The notes: generated by a model not told the origin, from the letters alone. A stretch of 64,000 nt of DNA from Delftia acidovorans (GCA_031286585.1 JAITUC010000007.1:1-64000), one strand, 5' to 3'. Positions 1-7,550 are shown, numbered from the stretch's first letter. Translations and numbers: made by a program.

Positions 1-66
1 GCACTCCTTCCAGGGCATGGTGATCGCTCCTTGGCTGCTGTTGGCTCCAGCTGCCAAGCTTGGATC

Positions 67-102
67 TGTTACCCATGTCCTTGTACTGATGTGTCACCTA
101 TG
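67..102. repeat. Two 11-bp repeats resembling an IS end
   Basis: Two near-identical 11-mers, TGTTACCCATG at 67-77 and TGTCACCTATG at 92-102, lie 25 bp apart. Tandem TGTYACCYATG-type motifs resemble what I recall of the ends of some IS21/IS481-group insertion sequences in betaproteobacteria. If so, the element would extend left beyond the window. No transposase can be read in the 66 bases before it, so this is a weak call. Confidence 0.3.
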
Positions 103-132
103 AGTGTGAGTCGTACCGGGCGCGCTTCTTTG

Positions 133-164
133 CCTACTTTCTTGCCGCGCGGCAAGAAAGTAGG
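133..164. repeat. Perfect 32-bp palindrome
   Basis: CCTACTTTCTTGCCGC is followed immediately by its exact reverse complement. There is no spacer, so a hairpin would need to open 3-4 bases at its centre. Similar CCTACTTTCTT...AAGAAAGTAGG elements are, from memory, common intergenic repeats in Comamonadaceae genomes. A REP-like repeat or bidirectional terminator are the likely explanations. Confidence 0.6.
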
Positions 165-206
165 TCGGCCGCCGGGCCGAAACCCGGCCTCGAAAAACAA
201 CCACCC

Positions 207-231
207 GGCAGGGTCAAAAAACGACCCTGCC
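207..231 (-). terminator. Hairpin after mtnN
   Basis: Perfect 9-bp arms GGCAGGGTC and GACCCTGCC with a 7-nt loop, just past the mtnN stop codon on the minus strand. The downstream minus-strand sequence has short T runs (GGTTGTTTTT). This is probably the transcription end of the minus-strand cluster. Confidence 0.5.
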
Positions 232-242
232 AGGGTCAAAAA

Positions 243-998
243 TCAAACAGCAAGCCGCCGCAAAAACCCATCAACAACCCGCAACGCATACCGACTCGCC
301 ACCACCCGCACAAACTCCGCAAAGTCCACATGCGCACTGTCATCCGCCCGATCCGAAATCGTGCGCATGGCCGCAAACGGCACGCCATAGTCCAGGCAGG
401 CCTGCGCCACGGCGGCACCTTCCATCTCCACCGCCAGCACCTCATGCCCAGCAGCCCGCAGACTCTGCGCCAAGGCCAGCGAAGCCCCCGCCGTGCCCAC
501 GAACTGGTCACCGCTGGCAATCAGCCCCTGGTGCGCGCGCGGCGGCGTAGTGGCGTGGGCGGCGCGCAGGTCATCGCCCGCGTCGGCCACGCAGGCCTGG
601 GCGGCGGCCAGCAGGGCGGCCGTCATTTCGGGGTCGCAGGGCAGGCGCGTGCGGCCGTAGCCGGGCATTTCCCAGCGCGGGAAGATGGGCGAGGCGTCCA
701 GGTCGTGCTGCAGGTATTCGTCGGCCACGACCACGTCGCCCACGCGCACGCCTTCGCCCAGGCCACCGGCGACGCCGGTGAAGGCGATGCGGCGCACGCC
801 GAAGCGCTCGATCAGCGCCGTGGCCGTGGTGGCGGCCGCCACCTTGCCTATGCCAGACAGCGCGCAGACCACGTCGTGCCCATGCAGGCGCCCGCGCCAG
901 AACATGCGGCCAGCGTGGGCCGTGCCCTGGGCGTCGGACATGGCATGGACCAGGCCTTCCTGTTCCTGCGGCAGGGCACTGAGGATGGCGATGGTCAT
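243..998 (-). CDS. mtnN: 5'-methylthioadenosine/S-adenosylhomocysteine nucleosidase
   Basis: Predicted cytoplasmic nucleosidase of 251 aa that cleaves adenine from methylthioadenosine and S-adenosylhomocysteine, recycling by-products of methylation and polyamine synthesis. The start MTIAILSALPQEQEGL matches the family N-terminus and puts the catalytic glutamate at about residue 12. The nucleoside-binding EMEG motif is at about 191-194 and the catalytic aspartate motif SDRAD at about 215-219. I chose the ATG at 998 over a longer in-frame start because AGAGAAG precedes it and the family begins here. It is slightly longer than the usual 230 aa. A terminator-like hairpin separates it from the dehydrogenase upstream, so it probably has its own promoter. 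Confidence 0.88.
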   Translation of the reverse strand: MTIAILSALPQEQEGLVHAMSDAQGTAHAGRMFWRGRLHGHDVVCALSGIGKVAAATTATALIERFGVRRIAFTGVAGGLGEGVRVGDVVVADEYLQHDLDASPIFPRWEMPGYGRTRLPCDPEMTAALLAAAQACVADAGDDLRAAHATTPPRAHQGLIASGDQFVGTAGASLALAQSLRAAGHEVLAVEMEGAAVAQACLDYGVPFAAMRTISDRADDSAHVDFAEFVRVVASRYALRVVDGFLRRLAV

Positions 999-1024
999 GG
1001 TGGCTTCTCTTTCAACGGCACAGG

Positions 1025-1053
1025 CAAAAAGCAAAGGCGGCCCGGGGGCCGCC
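1025..1053 (-). terminator. Rho-independent terminator after aspartate dehydrogenase
   Basis: On the minus strand GGCGGCCC and GGGCCGCC pair in a GC-only stem (1036-1053), followed by TTTGCTTTTTGCC. It lies between the aspartate dehydrogenase stop and the mtnN start and should end the cupin-hydrolase-IclR-dehydrogenase transcript. Confidence 0.65.
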
Positions 1054-1101
1054 TGCGGGGCGAAAGCGCCTATTGTGCCGTGACCCTGCGCCCGGCCCGG
1101 C

Positions 1102-1905
1102 TCAGATGGCGATGGCCGTGGCCTGGTTGAGCACGGCGCGCACCACGCTGTAGACCGTGAGGGCCGAGGTCTTGGGGTTGGCCTGCAGCGGCTTGCCGCG
1201 CATGGTCAGCTCCATGGTGCCGAAGGCGCCGCGCGCCGCGACGTGGTGCACGTTTTCGTCCACGGCCGGGTCGGCGTACAGGCGCACCGTGGTGCGGTCC
1301 AGGCCCATGCCAGCCAGCGACAGGGTGGCGGCCACGTTGGCGTTCTTGGGGTAGAGCTGGGCGGCCTCGCGTGCGCTGCCTTCGAAGATGCAGAAGGCTT
1401 GCTTGAGGCTGGCGAGGTCGCAGCGTTTTTCAGCGGGCGTGCCGGTCCAGGCCAGGGGCGGCTTGCGGCCGGTGTAGACCACTTCGTCCAGGCCGCCGAT
1501 GCGGGCTGCGGCCAGCGCGTCCACACCGCCGATGGCGCCCGAGAGCAATTGCACCTGGGTGCCTCCGGCCTCGGCCGCGGCCTGCACGGCCTCGGCCATG
1601 CCGGGGGCGCTGAGTGCGCCGATGGAGGCCACGACGGCAGGGATGCCGCGCTGCAGGGCGGGCAGCACATGCTCTTCGATGGCGGTATGGCCTGCGCATT
1701 CGACGATGAGGTCGGGCCGGTCCTCGGCCGCCAGCGCAGGCAGTGCGCGCGCCTGGGGCGCATGCCGCGCCAGGGTGGCGCGCACGGCGTCCGTCACTTC
1801 GGGCACAAGCACCCAGCCCACCTGCACCGTGGCATGGCCCTTGAGCAGTTCGAGCACGCTGGCGCCAATCGCACCGCAGCCAATCACAGCAATATTCATC
1901 GTCAT
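1102..1905 (-). CDS. nadX: L-aspartate dehydrogenase family protein
   Basis: 267-aa NAD(P)-dependent dehydrogenase of the aspartate dehydrogenase (NadX/DUF108) family, expected to interconvert L-aspartate and iminoaspartate/oxaloacetate. The Rossmann motif GCGAIG is at residues 9-14. The C-terminal catalytic segment NVHHVAARGAFG (about 218-229) carries the histidine typical of the family. AGAAAGAA precedes the ATG at 1905; an ATG two codons later is also possible. It is the last gene of the operon cupin, alpha/beta hydrolase, iclR, dehydrogenase. No nadA or nadC is nearby, so a catabolic role is likelier than NAD synthesis. From memory, the same four families cluster in Pseudomonas aeruginosa around PA3505-PA3510. 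The true substrate in this operon is not shown by the sequence. Confidence 0.8.
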   Translation of the reverse strand: MTMNIAVIGCGAIGASVLELLKGHATVQVGWVLVPEVTDAVRATLARHAPQARALPALAAEDRPDLIVECAGHTAIEEHVLPALQRGIPAVVASIGALSAPGMAEAVQAAAEAGGTQVQLLSGAIGGVDALAAARIGGLDEVVYTGRKPPLAWTGTPAEKRCDLASLKQAFCIFEGSAREAAQLYPKNANVAATLSLAGMGLDRTTVRLYADPAVDENVHHVAARGAFGTMELTMRGKPLQANPKTSALTVYSVVRAVLNQATAIAI

Positions 1906-1953
1906 TTCTTTCTGAGCAAGAACGCCCTGAAGGATGGTGGGGACACCAGTTCC

Positions 1954-2760
1954 TCAGCGCAGAAAACCAGGGTGCTGGGTGCGCAGGTGGCCCGTCAGTT
2001 CGACGGCGGCCTCGCGCACCTGTTCCACCCAGTGCGCCATGCGCCCGGGTGCGATTTCGGTAAAGGCCACGGCCATGCCCAGGCCCGCGATGATGCGGCC
2101 CTGCGCATCGCGCACGGGCGCGGCAATGCTGGAGACGCCGGGCTCGTAGAAGCCCTCGCCCATGGCGTAGCCGCGCTCGCGGTCCTGCAGCAGCAGCTGC
2201 TGCAGTTGCTGCACGTCGCGCGGCGTGCTTTCCGAGAATTGCTGCAGCTCGCTGCCGCCGAAGAGCTGGCGCAGCTGTTCCGCGTCCATGTCCTGCAGCA
2301 GGGCGCGGCCCAGCACGGTGGCATGGGCCGGCAGGCGCGAGCCCACGCGCACGGCGCCCTGGAAGGCGCCGGCCGGCGCAATGCGCGCCACGTAGACCAC
2401 GGAGGTGCCGTCCAGCAACGCCAGGTTGGTGGTGAAGCCCAGGCGCTCGCACAGCGCCTGCAGCACGGGCTCGGCCAGTTGGGCCAGCGGCTGGGTGGAC
2501 AGGTAGTCGTAGCCCAGGCGCAGCACGGACAGGCCCAGCCGGTACTCGGTGCCCGAGCGTTGCAGGTACCCCATGTTCTCCAGCGTCGTCAGCATCCGGA
2601 ACACCGTGGAACGCGGCAGCGCCAGGGTGCGCGCCAGGTCGGGCGCGCTCCACACGGGCTGCGAAGGCGTGAAGCAGGCCAGCAGGCGCAGGCCGCGCTC
2701 CAGCGCGGGGACGGTGTAGCGGTCGTTGTCGTTCGAGAGGGTTTCGGAGGTGTCGCTCAT
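1954..2760 (-). CDS. IclR-family transcriptional regulator
   Basis: 268-aa one-component regulator. The N-terminal winged helix-turn-helix (about residues 15-75, with LARTLALPRSTVFRMLTTLE as recognition region) is followed by the IclR effector domain (about 90-260). It is embedded in the operon it probably controls, 22 bp after the hydrolase gene and 48 bp before the dehydrogenase gene. The palindrome at 4238-4257, overlapping the expected transcription start of the operon, is the natural candidate for its operator. Effector unknown. Confidence 0.88.
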   Translation of the reverse strand: MSDTSETLSNDNDRYTVPALERGLRLLACFTPSQPVWSAPDLARTLALPRSTVFRMLTTLENMGYLQRSGTEYRLGLSVLRLGYDYLSTQPLAQLAEPVLQALCERLGFTTNLALLDGTSVVYVARIAPAGAFQGAVRVGSRLPAHATVLGRALLQDMDAEQLRQLFGGSELQQFSESTPRDVQQLQQLLLQDRERGYAMGEGFYEPGVSSIAAPVRDAQGRIIAGLGMAVAFTEIAPGRMAHWVEQVREAAVELTGHLRTQHPGFLR

Positions 2761-2782
2761 CGCAATTCGGGCCGGTAGGCCA

Positions 2783-3637
2783 TCAGGTCAGCAGGGTGGC
2801 CAGCCTCTGTGCGACATCCGCAGGTTGTTCGACGACAGAGGCATGGCCGGCTGCCGCAAGCGTAACGTACCGGGCGCCCAGCCTTTGGGCCCAGGCTGCG
2901 CAAGCGGCAGGCGGCGTGACCACGTCGTGCTCGCCCACCCAGACCTCGACCGGCATGGCCAGTTGCCCCGCCGCCTGCCCCAGGTCGCTGCCGCACAGCA
3001 GCTCCACGGCCTGGGCGTAGCCTGCGGCATGCAGGCGCGCCGTGTTCCAGCGCACCCATTGGCGCACGGGCTCGGGCGCGGCGGGCGAGACCAGGCGCTG
3101 GTCGATGGCGGCGGCCAGCCCTTCGACACCTTTCTCCTGCAGTGCCGCAAGACGGCCCTGGCGTACCTTGGCCTGCTGCTCGCCCATGCCGGGTGCGCCG
3201 TAGCCGCCAGCGGGGCTGATCAGCACCAGTTGCTGCACGCGGGCAGCGCCCGCCTGCACCGCCCAGGGCGTGCCCATGAGCGCACCCAGCGAGTGGCCGA
3301 CCAGCAGGCAGCGGCGCACGCCCAGCGCCTGCAGCGACTGCTCCAGCACGCGGGCATAGTCGGCGCCCGTGGGCGCGGCGGGTGCCAGCGGCGTGGAGCG
3401 GCCGTAGCCGGGCGCATCCCAGGCCAGCACGCGCGTGCGCGGCGCCAGCTCCAGGGCCACCTCCATCCAGGACGCGGCGCCCGAGCTGATGCCGTGCAGC
3501 ATCACCACGGCAAAGTCCGAGGCCGTGTCGCCCGCCTCGCGCCAGGCGACCTGGGCGCCACCGGGCAGGGCGATGAGGTGTTCGGGGAACTGCGCCTGAA
3601 GGCGCTGCTCCATGCGCTGCAGCGTCTGCGCGGTCAT
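2783..3637 (-). CDS. Alpha/beta hydrolase
   Basis: 284-aa single-domain alpha/beta-hydrolase. The oxyanion motif HG is at about 48-49, the nucleophile elbow GHSLGAL gives Ser117, and Asp238 (in VGEHD) and His265 (in AGHAS) complete the triad. It looks like the C-C bond or ester hydrolases that follow ring-cleavage dioxygenases, but the substrate cannot be read. The ATG at 3637 was chosen because it lies 14 bp after the cupin stop; a longer in-frame start would overlap the cupin gene. Second gene of the cupin operon. Confidence 0.8.
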   Translation of the reverse strand: MTAQTLQRMEQRLQAQFPEHLIALPGGAQVAWREAGDTASDFAVVMLHGISSGAASWMEVALELAPRTRVLAWDAPGYGRSTPLAPAAPTGADYARVLEQSLQALGVRRCLLVGHSLGALMGTPWAVQAGAARVQQLVLISPAGGYGAPGMGEQQAKVRQGRLAALQEKGVEGLAAAIDQRLVSPAAPEPVRQWVRWNTARLHAAGYAQAVELLCGSDLGQAAGQLAMPVEVWVGEHDVVTPPAACAAWAQRLGARYVTLAAAGHASVVEQPADVAQRLATLLT

Positions 3638-3651
3638 GGCAGGCCCGTTGC

Positions 3652-4182
3652 TCAACGCTTGATCTTGGCCAGAGGATGCTCGGGGGGATAGGTGGGCGTG
3701 ATGGGCTTCTTGGCACCCAGCATCACGCACATCAGCGCGTCCTCGTCGCCGATGTTGATTTCCTCGCGGTACACGCCGGGCGGCACGGAGACCACGTCGC
3801 GGTCGGTGAGGATGGTCTCGAAGCGCTGGCCGTCCTTCTCCAGCACGAGCTTGAGCTTGCCGCGGATCAGGAAGAAGACTTCCTCCACATCGGTGTGCAG
3901 GTGCGAGGGGCCTTCATTGCCGGCCGGTATGACCATGGTGGAGAAGGTGAAGTTCTCGGAAGGGATGGTGTTGCTGTCCGCAGCCACGCCCGTGCCGCCC
4001 GTGCCGATGTAGCGCATCTGGCCACGGCGGTACTTGGGGTCGAAGTCGGCCTGGAACTTCAGCGCGTCGAAGTCGTACTTGCGCGTGGAAAACCGCGCCA
4101 CGCGCGACTCCATCCATTGTTCGAAGCTGGAGCCTTCGGGCTGGTCCCAGGTGCGGGGCGTGTTCTGAGCGGATTCGGACAT
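3652..4182 (-). CDS. Cupin-domain protein, possible dioxygenase
   Basis: 176-aa single-cupin protein. The metal-binding cupin motif GPSHLHTDVEEVFFLIRG supplies His94, His96 and a Glu near 100, and a second half-motif follows at about 135-150. Small cupins of this kind bind Fe or Mn and often act as dioxygenases, isomerases or sensors. The start is set by GGAGAG six bases before the ATG at 4182. First gene of the operon, directly behind a TATAAT promoter. Its place before an alpha/beta hydrolase suggests an oxygenase-then-hydrolase sequence, which is inference. Confidence 0.75.
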   Translation of the reverse strand: MSESAQNTPRTWDQPEGSSFEQWMESRVARFSTRKYDFDALKFQADFDPKYRRGQMRYIGTGGTGVAADSNTIPSENFTFSTMVIPAGNEGPSHLHTDVEEVFFLIRGKLKLVLEKDGQRFETILTDRDVVSVPPGVYREEINIGDEDALMCVMLGAKKPITPTYPPEHPLAKIKR

Positions 4183-4237
4183 GTGTCTCTCCATCAACGT
4201 CGGTGGATCATGGCGGGGAAGGCGCCATTTGTTTTAT

Positions 4238-4257
4238 CCATGAATCACAGTTCATGG
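4238..4257. promoter_or_regulatory. Candidate IclR operator
   Basis: Inverted repeat CCATGAA-tcacag-TTCATGG, perfect over 7-bp arms and partly extended by flanking TTTTA/TAAAA. It starts ten bases downstream of the -10 hexamer of the cupin promoter, so it covers the expected transcription start. A bound protein there would block initiation. Assignment to the operon's IclR protein rests on context only. Confidence 0.55.
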
Positions 4258-4266
4258 GGTAAAACA

Positions 4267-4295
4267 ATTATAGAAAGATTGGTCGCACGCAACAA
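4267..4295 (-). promoter_or_regulatory. Sigma-70 promoter of the cupin operon
   Basis: On the minus strand a perfect -10 TATAAT (4267-4272) is separated by exactly 17 bp from TTGTTG (4290-4295) as -35. The -35 overlaps the tail of the hairpin that ends the upstream MFS gene. The expected start of transcription is near 4260, about 80 bases before the cupin ATG. Confidence 0.7.
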
Positions 4296-4327
4296 GGGCC
4301 ACATGCGCAGCGGCATGTGGCCCCTTT
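4294..4327 (-). terminator. Terminator after MFS gene
   Basis: Perfect 10-bp arms GGGCCACATG/CATGTGGCCC with an 8-nt loop, flanked by AAAG and CTTTG. It follows the MFS stop at 4365 on the minus strand and separates the two operons. Confidence 0.6.
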
Positions 4328-4364
4328 GCTGCCCAGTCTGTTGAGGGAACAGCGATGCAGTGCC

Positions 4365-5561
4365 TCAGGCAGCCACGCTGCGCCGCCCAGGCCTGAAGCC
4401 CGCATGGCTTGCCGGCCAGACCACGGACAGGCAGGCCAGCGCCAACACCGCCAGCGTCCAGGGCAAGGCGGAGGCACCCCGCCAGCCCAGCAGCAGTCCG
4501 CCGGCCACGCCGCCACTCGCCACGGCCAGGTTGAAGACAGTCACCAGCATGGACTGGGCCACGTCGGCGCCCTCGCCCGCCGCGTCGGCCAGCGCGGTCT
4601 GAAGCAGCGTGGGTGCGCCGCCAAAGCTCAGCCCCCAGGCCGCCACCCCGATCAGAACGGCCACGGCCGACTGCCCGGCCAGGCCCAGCACCAGCGCAGA
4701 CACGGCAAACAAGGCCAGGCTCAGCACGGTGAGCGCGCGCAGCCAGCGGTCCACCAGCAGGCCCGTGAGCCAGATACCGGCAATGGCCGCAAGGCCGAAC
4801 AGCAGCAGCACCCCATCCACCCTTTGCCCCAGCCCTGCGGAGACCAGGAAAGGCGCGATGAAGGTGTAGAGCATGTTGTGGGCCAGCATCCAGCCGAACA
4901 GCGCCAGCAGCACGGGACGCACGCCGGGCACGCGCAGGATGCGCGCCACGGGCTGGCGCTGGTGCGCCGTCTGCCCGGCGTAATCCGGCACGCCCAGCCG
5001 CACCCAGACCAGCAGCAGCAGGCACAGTGCCGACAGCGCCCAGAACACGCCGCGCCAGTCGAACAGGCAGCCCAGCCAGGCGCCCAGCGGCACGCCGGCC
5101 GCCAGGGCCAGCGGCTGGCCCACGCCCGCCACGGCCAGTGCGCGCCCCTGCAGATGCGGTGGCACCATGCGCCGCGCATAGCCGGCCACCAGCCCCCAGA
5201 TCACGCCGGCAGCCATGCCTGCGGCAAAGCGGGCGGCCAGGGTCAGGCCGTAGTGGCCGGACAGCGCGGTGAGGCTGTTGAACAGCAGCAACCCGCCCAC
5301 CGCCGCCATGAACAGCGGCCGGCGCCTGAGCCCGCGCGTGGCGGCCACGACGGGAATGGCGGCCAGCACCGAACCCAGCGCGTACAGCGTGACCATCTGG
5401 CCGGCCATGGCTTCGGACACTGCCAGCCCCGTGCCGATCTGCGGCAGCAGGCCGGCCGGCAGGGTCTCGGTCATGATGGCCAGAAAGCCTGCCATCGCCA
5501 GGGCCAGCAGCCTGCCCAGCGGCAGGCCTGTGTCGCCGGAGGTGTCCATGGGCTGGTCCAT
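4365..5561 (-). CDS. MFS transporter (drug/sugar antiporter-like)
   Basis: 398-aa inner-membrane protein with about 12 hydrophobic helices in the 6+6 arrangement of the major facilitator superfamily. The first helix starts near residue 15 (LLALAMAGFLAIMTETLPAGLLP), a pattern seen in the AraJ/YdhP-like efflux group. The loop after helix 2 contains RGLRRRP, close to the usual position of MFS motif A. GAGGAAAAGG precedes the ATG at 5561, and the gene starts 22 bp after the dehydrogenase stop, so the two are co-transcribed. It could export a toxic intermediate or import a substrate. The substrate is unknown; control is probably by the TetR protein encoded upstream. Confidence 0.82.
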   Translation of the reverse strand: MDQPMDTSGDTGLPLGRLLALAMAGFLAIMTETLPAGLLPQIGTGLAVSEAMAGQMVTLYALGSVLAAIPVVAATRGLRRRPLFMAAVGGLLLFNSLTALSGHYGLTLAARFAAGMAAGVIWGLVAGYARRMVPPHLQGRALAVAGVGQPLALAAGVPLGAWLGCLFDWRGVFWALSALCLLLLVWVRLGVPDYAGQTAHQRQPVARILRVPGVRPVLLALFGWMLAHNMLYTFIAPFLVSAGLGQRVDGVLLLFGLAAIAGIWLTGLLVDRWLRALTVLSLALFAVSALVLGLAGQSAVAVLIGVAAWGLSFGGAPTLLQTALADAAGEGADVAQSMLVTVFNLAVASGGVAGGLLLGWRGASALPWTLAVLALACLSVVWPASHAGFRPGRRSVAA

Positions 5562-5583
5562 TGCCTTTTCCTCGCTGCGCATC

Positions 5584-6456
5584 TCAGGCATGGGACACCA
5601 GGTGGGAGGCCGCCATGTCCTTGTCGCCATGCCCTGCGGCCAGCGCACGCTCGAAACGGCGCAGCCCGGCCTGTGCGCCGTCCAGCAGCAGGCCTGCGCC
5701 GGCAGCGGCATCGGCCACCAGCTGCGCGTCCTTGACGGCATTGGCCACGGTGAAGCTGGCGTCGTAGCGGCCCGACAACATGGCAGCGGCCTTGGCCTGG
5801 AAGAAGCCGCTGTCCATGGGGCCGCCCGTGACGGCATCGACCACCAGGGCCGGGTCCACTTCCAGGCCCTTGGCCAGCGCCAGGCTTTCGGCCAGGCCAT
5901 GCGTGAGTGCGAAGGCCCAGTGGTTGAGCGCCAGCTTGAGCCGGCTGGCGGCACCTGCCTGCTGCGCAATCCACAGGCTGCGTTTGCCAATGGCATCGAA
6001 CACCGGCTGCACCTCGCCGCGCTGCGCCAGCGGGCCTGCGGCCAGGATCACCAGCTGGCCCTGCTCGGCCGGCTGGCGCGTGCCCTGCACGGGGCAGTCG
6101 TAGAACACCAGGCCCTGCCGCTCTGCGAACTGTGCCAGCGGCGCGATGGCATCCACACCCACCGTGCTCAGCTGCAGCCACAGCGTGCCCGGCTGCAGCG
6201 CAGGCGCTGCGGCCTGCATGGCCTGCAGGACGGCCGGGCCATCCTTGAGCACGGTGACGACGATGCGGGCGCCACGCACGGCGTCGGCCGCATCGCCGCA
6301 GACCTGCACGCCGTCATGCGCAAGGGCCTGGGCCTTGGCGGCCGTCCGGTTCCAGGCGCGGACGGTGAAGCCCTTGCGTTGCAGGTTGCGGGCGACGGGC
6401 GCGCCGATCAGGCCGGTGCCGAGGACGGCAATCACGGATTGGACATGTGAACTCAT
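5584..6456 (-). CDS. NAD(P)-dependent beta-hydroxyacid dehydrogenase
   Basis: 290-aa protein of the 3-hydroxyisobutyrate / 6-phosphogluconate dehydrogenase family. The Rossmann motif GTGLIG is at 13-18, the substrate-binding segment DCPVQGT at 120-126 replaces the usual DAPVSGG, and the catalytic lysine is Lys174 in LKLALN with Asn178. The altered substrate loop means the substrate may differ from hydroxyisobutyrate; imine reductases share this fold. AGGAGT lies seven bases before the ATG. First gene of a two-gene operon with the MFS transporter; a palindromic operator sits 45 bp upstream. Confidence 0.82.
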   Translation of the reverse strand: MSSHVQSVIAVLGTGLIGAPVARNLQRKGFTVRAWNRTAAKAQALAHDGVQVCGDAADAVRGARIVVTVLKDGPAVLQAMQAAAPALQPGTLWLQLSTVGVDAIAPLAQFAERQGLVFYDCPVQGTRQPAEQGQLVILAAGPLAQRGEVQPVFDAIGKRSLWIAQQAGAASRLKLALNHWAFALTHGLAESLALAKGLEVDPALVVDAVTGGPMDSGFFQAKAAAMLSGRYDASFTVANAVKDAQLVADAAAGAGLLLDGAQAGLRRFERALAAGHGDKDMAASHLVSHA

Positions 6457-6500
6457 GGGAACTCCTGGTGATGAACGTGAAGGAAAACAAGATCCGAATA

Positions 6501-6520
6501 ATTGGAACGATCATTCCAAT
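6501..6520. promoter_or_regulatory. TetR operator, copy 1
   Basis: The near-perfect 20-bp palindrome ATTGGAACGATCATTCCAAT lies 45 bp before the dehydrogenase-MFS operon. Its first 18 bases are identical to the site in front of tetR at 7205-7222. It could fall in the spacer between a TTGAAT -35 and a TTATTC -10 on the minus strand. Confidence 0.8.
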
Positions 6521-6600
6521 TCAAGCCAAATGAAAACCCGCAGCTGCACGGCATGGCGTACAAAAGCGGGAGGGGGCGGGAGCAGGCTGCGGGTGCGGGG

Positions 6601-7191
6601 TCAGCGGGCCTGCAGGGCCATGTCGACCACGTCGACCACGTCCATCAGGCATTGGCGGCGCTGCAGCGCGCTGCTGCCCTTGCCCAGCACGCGCAGACCC
6701 TGCACGGTGTTGACGATGAAGCGCGCCAGGGCGCGGGGCTTCTTGCCGTCGGTGATGTCGCCTTCCTGCTGGCCGCGCAGGATGAGTTTTTCCAGGGCCT
6801 TTTGCAGGCGCTGGAAGTTGCCAGCCACCATCTGGGCCACGGCCTCGTCATGGCCGGCCAACTCCAGCGAGGCATTGGCCACCAGGCAGCCACGGCGCTC
6901 GGTATCGCTCAATTCGTCCTGCACGATGCGCAGCAGCAGCTGCCGTACCAGGCCCCGGGCCTGGCCGGGGCCAGCGAGCAGTTCCACGTTGGAAGTGGTC
7001 ACGGCCTCATAGCGGCGCAGCGCATGCTGGAAAAGCCCCTGCTTGTTCTCGAAGGTGCCGTACAGGCTGCTGCGCGACAGGCCCGTGCCGTCCACCAGGT
7101 CCTGCACCGAGGTGGCCGCGTAGCCGCGCTGCCAGAAGACCCGCATGGCGGCGTCGGCGATGTCATCGGGGTCGAAGTCTTTGCTGCGCAT
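6601..7191 (-). CDS. TetR-family transcriptional repressor
   Basis: 196-aa regulator. The N-terminal helix-turn-helix spans about residues 8-55 (DIADAAMRVFWQRGYAATSV, then GLSRSSLYGTFENK), followed by a C-terminal ligand-binding domain like that of the YxaF/LmrA group. Two copies of the same palindrome, one at its own promoter and one before the dehydrogenase-MFS operon, indicate autorepression and control of that operon. The expected leader is short, about 28 nt. Ligand unknown, probably a substrate of the transporter or dehydrogenase. Confidence 0.9.
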   Translation of the reverse strand: MRSKDFDPDDIADAAMRVFWQRGYAATSVQDLVDGTGLSRSSLYGTFENKQGLFQHALRRYEAVTTSNVELLAGPGQARGLVRQLLLRIVQDELSDTERRGCLVANASLELAGHDEAVAQMVAGNFQRLQKALEKLILRGQQEGDITDGKKPRALARFIVNTVQGLRVLGKGSSALQRRQCLMDVVDVVDMALQAR

Positions 7192-7204
7192 GGCGGCTCA
7201 TTGA

Positions 7205-7224
7205 ATTGGAACGATCATTCCATT
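7205..7224. promoter_or_regulatory. TetR operator, copy 2
   Basis: ATTGGAACGATCATTCCATT directly follows the -10 box of the tetR promoter, so a bound repressor would cover the start site. It is identical over 18 bp to the copy at 6501-6518. Confidence 0.8.
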
Positions 7225-7225
7225 C

Positions 7226-7254
7226 AATGTAGATGGCGGCTGTCCGGCTGTCAA
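7226..7254 (-). promoter_or_regulatory. tetR promoter
   Basis: On the minus strand a perfect -35 TTGACA (7249-7254) is followed after 17 bp by TACATT (7226-7231). Start of transcription is expected near 7219, inside the operator. Confidence 0.7.
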
Positions 7255-7272
7255 GGATCCGCCGAAAGGCCT

Positions 7273-7548
7273 TCACTCGCAGGGAATTTCCAGCCCCACC
7301 TCCACGCGGTCCAGCGCGACGATGGTCTTGAACCATTTCATGGCGTTGAGCGCGTCGATGCTGGTGCGCTCGGTCATGACCCCCAAGATGGGCCCGGCGC
7401 GGACCACGTCGCGGGAACAAGGCGAACTGGCGCGGTCCGGGTTCTCGCTGGCCTGCCGCAACGCGGTGGCGGTGAAGGTGGCGGGGGCAGCGCCGGTGCC
7501 AGGACCGGTGCCAGGTGGGGCGGGGGTGTTCTGAGGAACCGATCCCTC
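7273..7548 (-). pseudogene. Coding-like fragment without a start codon
   Basis: A minus-strand frame runs open for about 90 codons from just after the fadD terminator to TGA at 7273. It has the strong G/C third-position bias of real genes here (runs of ACC, GCC, GAC, CGC). It contains no ATG in its first 65 codons; a TTG at 7461 is the only early alternative. The product would begin with a Pro/Gly/Ala-rich stretch and end WFKTIVALDRVEVGLEIPCE. It looks like the 3' end of a gene whose start was lost. I do not recognise the family. Confidence 0.35.
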
Positions 7549-7550
7549 TC

